Below are positions 63,438 through 64,000 of a DNA stretch of 64,000 bases, in pieces. How positions within the stretch are numbered: position 1 is the stretch's first letter; each line of letters begins with the position of its first letter. The position numbers and the translations under genes are program-made. The notes under the pieces were generated by a model, which saw only the letters and a list, made by a program, of their open reading frames with translations, was not told the DNA's origin and made no database searches. Location: the NCBI GenBank assembly GCA_963761975.1, contig CAVXIR010000007.1, positions 310,001 to 374,000 of the forward strand. The letters run 5' to 3'. The DNA comes from JAMQPK01 sp963761975. Its GTDB lineage: Bacteria; Acidobacteriota; Vicinamibacteria; Vicinamibacterales; JAMQPK01.

Positions 63438-64000
63438 ATGGTCACAAGCGCAATAATAAAGTCCCGGGCGCGCGAACTTGGGTTCGATCTCTGCGGCGTC
63501 GCGCCTGCGGATGCCTTTCCTGAGCTCGGCTTCTTCAAGCAGTGGATCCAGCGCGGCTTTGCCGGCACGATGGGTTATCTACCCAGATCGGCCGAGCGTC
63601 GATCGGACGTGCGCAACGTCATGCCGTCTGCTCGATCGGTGATCGTAACGGGAACCCTCTATAACTCGGGACAGCCATACTCCACCGAACGTGACGATCC
63701 CGCGCGCGGGGAAGTGGCGCGCTACGCGTGGAGCCGCGACTATCACAGCGTGCTCGGCGAACGCCTCGGAGCGCTGCTCGAGTGGATGAAGGATCGGCAC
63801 CCTGAGCCATTCGACGCACGTGCGTGTGTCGATACGAGTCCGGTTCAGGAGCGGGTGTATGCACAGTACGCCGGCCTCGGATGGATCGGGAAGAACACTT
63901 GCGTGATCAACCCGAGCTCGGCTCGTGGCTGCTGCTCGGTGCGATCATCTGCAGCCTGCCGCTCGAGCTCGACTCGCCGGCACTCGATCAATGCGGCACC
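63438..64000 (+). CDS. queG: Epoxyqueuosine reductase QueG, partial and frameshifted
   Basis: A cobalamin-dependent enzyme that makes queuosine from epoxyqueuosine in tRNA, cut by the right edge. It begins MVTSAIIKSRARELGFDLCG and carries FAGTMGYLPR and the active-site stretch VDTSPVQERVYAQYAGLGWI, whose Asp is the general acid. At about 63914 one G seems to be missing: the frame that gives NPELGSWLLLGAIICSLPLE, the expected family sequence, starts only there. So this too is a likely single-base indel. Confidence 0.85.
   Translation, partial: MVTSAIIKSRARELGFDLCGVAPADAFPELGFFKQWIQRGFAGTMGYLPRSAERRSDVRNVMPSARSVIVTGTLYNSGQPYSTERDDPARGEVARYAWSRDYHSVLGERLGALLEWMKDRHPEPFDARACVDTSPVQERVYAQYAGLGWIGKNTCVINPSSARGCCSVRSSAACRSSSTRRHSINAA

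Overview
The window is about 60% GC, densely coded chromosomal DNA. It most likely comes from an Acidobacteriota genome of the Vicinamibacteria type. The evidence is a von Willebrand factor A protein of the acidobacterial VWFA-related type, an Oar-like TonB receptor with a carboxypeptidase-regulatory N-terminus, tandem PQQ dehydrogenases, and acidobacterial-style PadR and RDD genes. Lipid A genes (lpxD, lpxB), AsmA-like proteins and a TonB receptor show a Gram-negative envelope. I see no rRNA, tRNA, phage, transposase or CRISPR array.

Layout. 1-3.4 kb: two AsmA-like genes (one cut by the window edge, one frameshifted), a small lipoprotein and a VWA protein. 3.7-13.6 kb: one giant exported protein of about 3300 residues with 21 Ig-like repeats and four copies of an unrecognised domain. 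13.7-20.7 kb: DivIVA-like protein, TonB receptor, frameshifted membrane spermidine-synthase-like gene. 20.9-28.3 kb: PadR/RDD pair, exported methyltransferase, aldo/keto reductase and a complete branched-chain amino acid ABC operon (livJHMGF). 28.6-36.2 kb: DedA, FtsB, CutA, a SpoIIE-type phosphatase, a DUF2007-RNase III fusion, an ATPase, purA and a P-II protein. 36.3-41.9 kb: a four-helix-bundle (IVP) gene between complementary repeat arrays, then a minus-strand housekeeping operon ymdB-xseA-xseB-ispA-tlyA-nadK. 42-45.2 kb: dnaK (frameshifted), hsp20, rpoZ and a small membrane protein. 45.3-51.2 kb: gatCA, the Memo/AMMECR1 pair, endonuclease IV, an S1/P1-type zinc enzyme and a conserved membrane protein. 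51.3-56.3 kb: lpxD, an M16 peptidase pair and lpxB. 56.4-64 kb: aconitase, a dihaem cytochrome c, two PQQ dehydrogenases and the start of queG.

Two things stand out beyond the genes. First, many gene borders carry short tandem-repeat islands. Each island is built from its own 7- or 8-nt word, and many also carry reverse-complement copies of that word so that they can fold. One pair of complementary arrays encloses the four-helix-bundle gene, and one array lies in frame inside the AMMECR1 gene. Second, a GC-rich element ending GGGGCCCCGCGAC lies just upstream of four unrelated start codons (rnc, glnB, tlyA, hsp20).

Six genes, including dnaK, are each broken by one apparent single-base indel. 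This looks more like residual assembly error than real gene decay.
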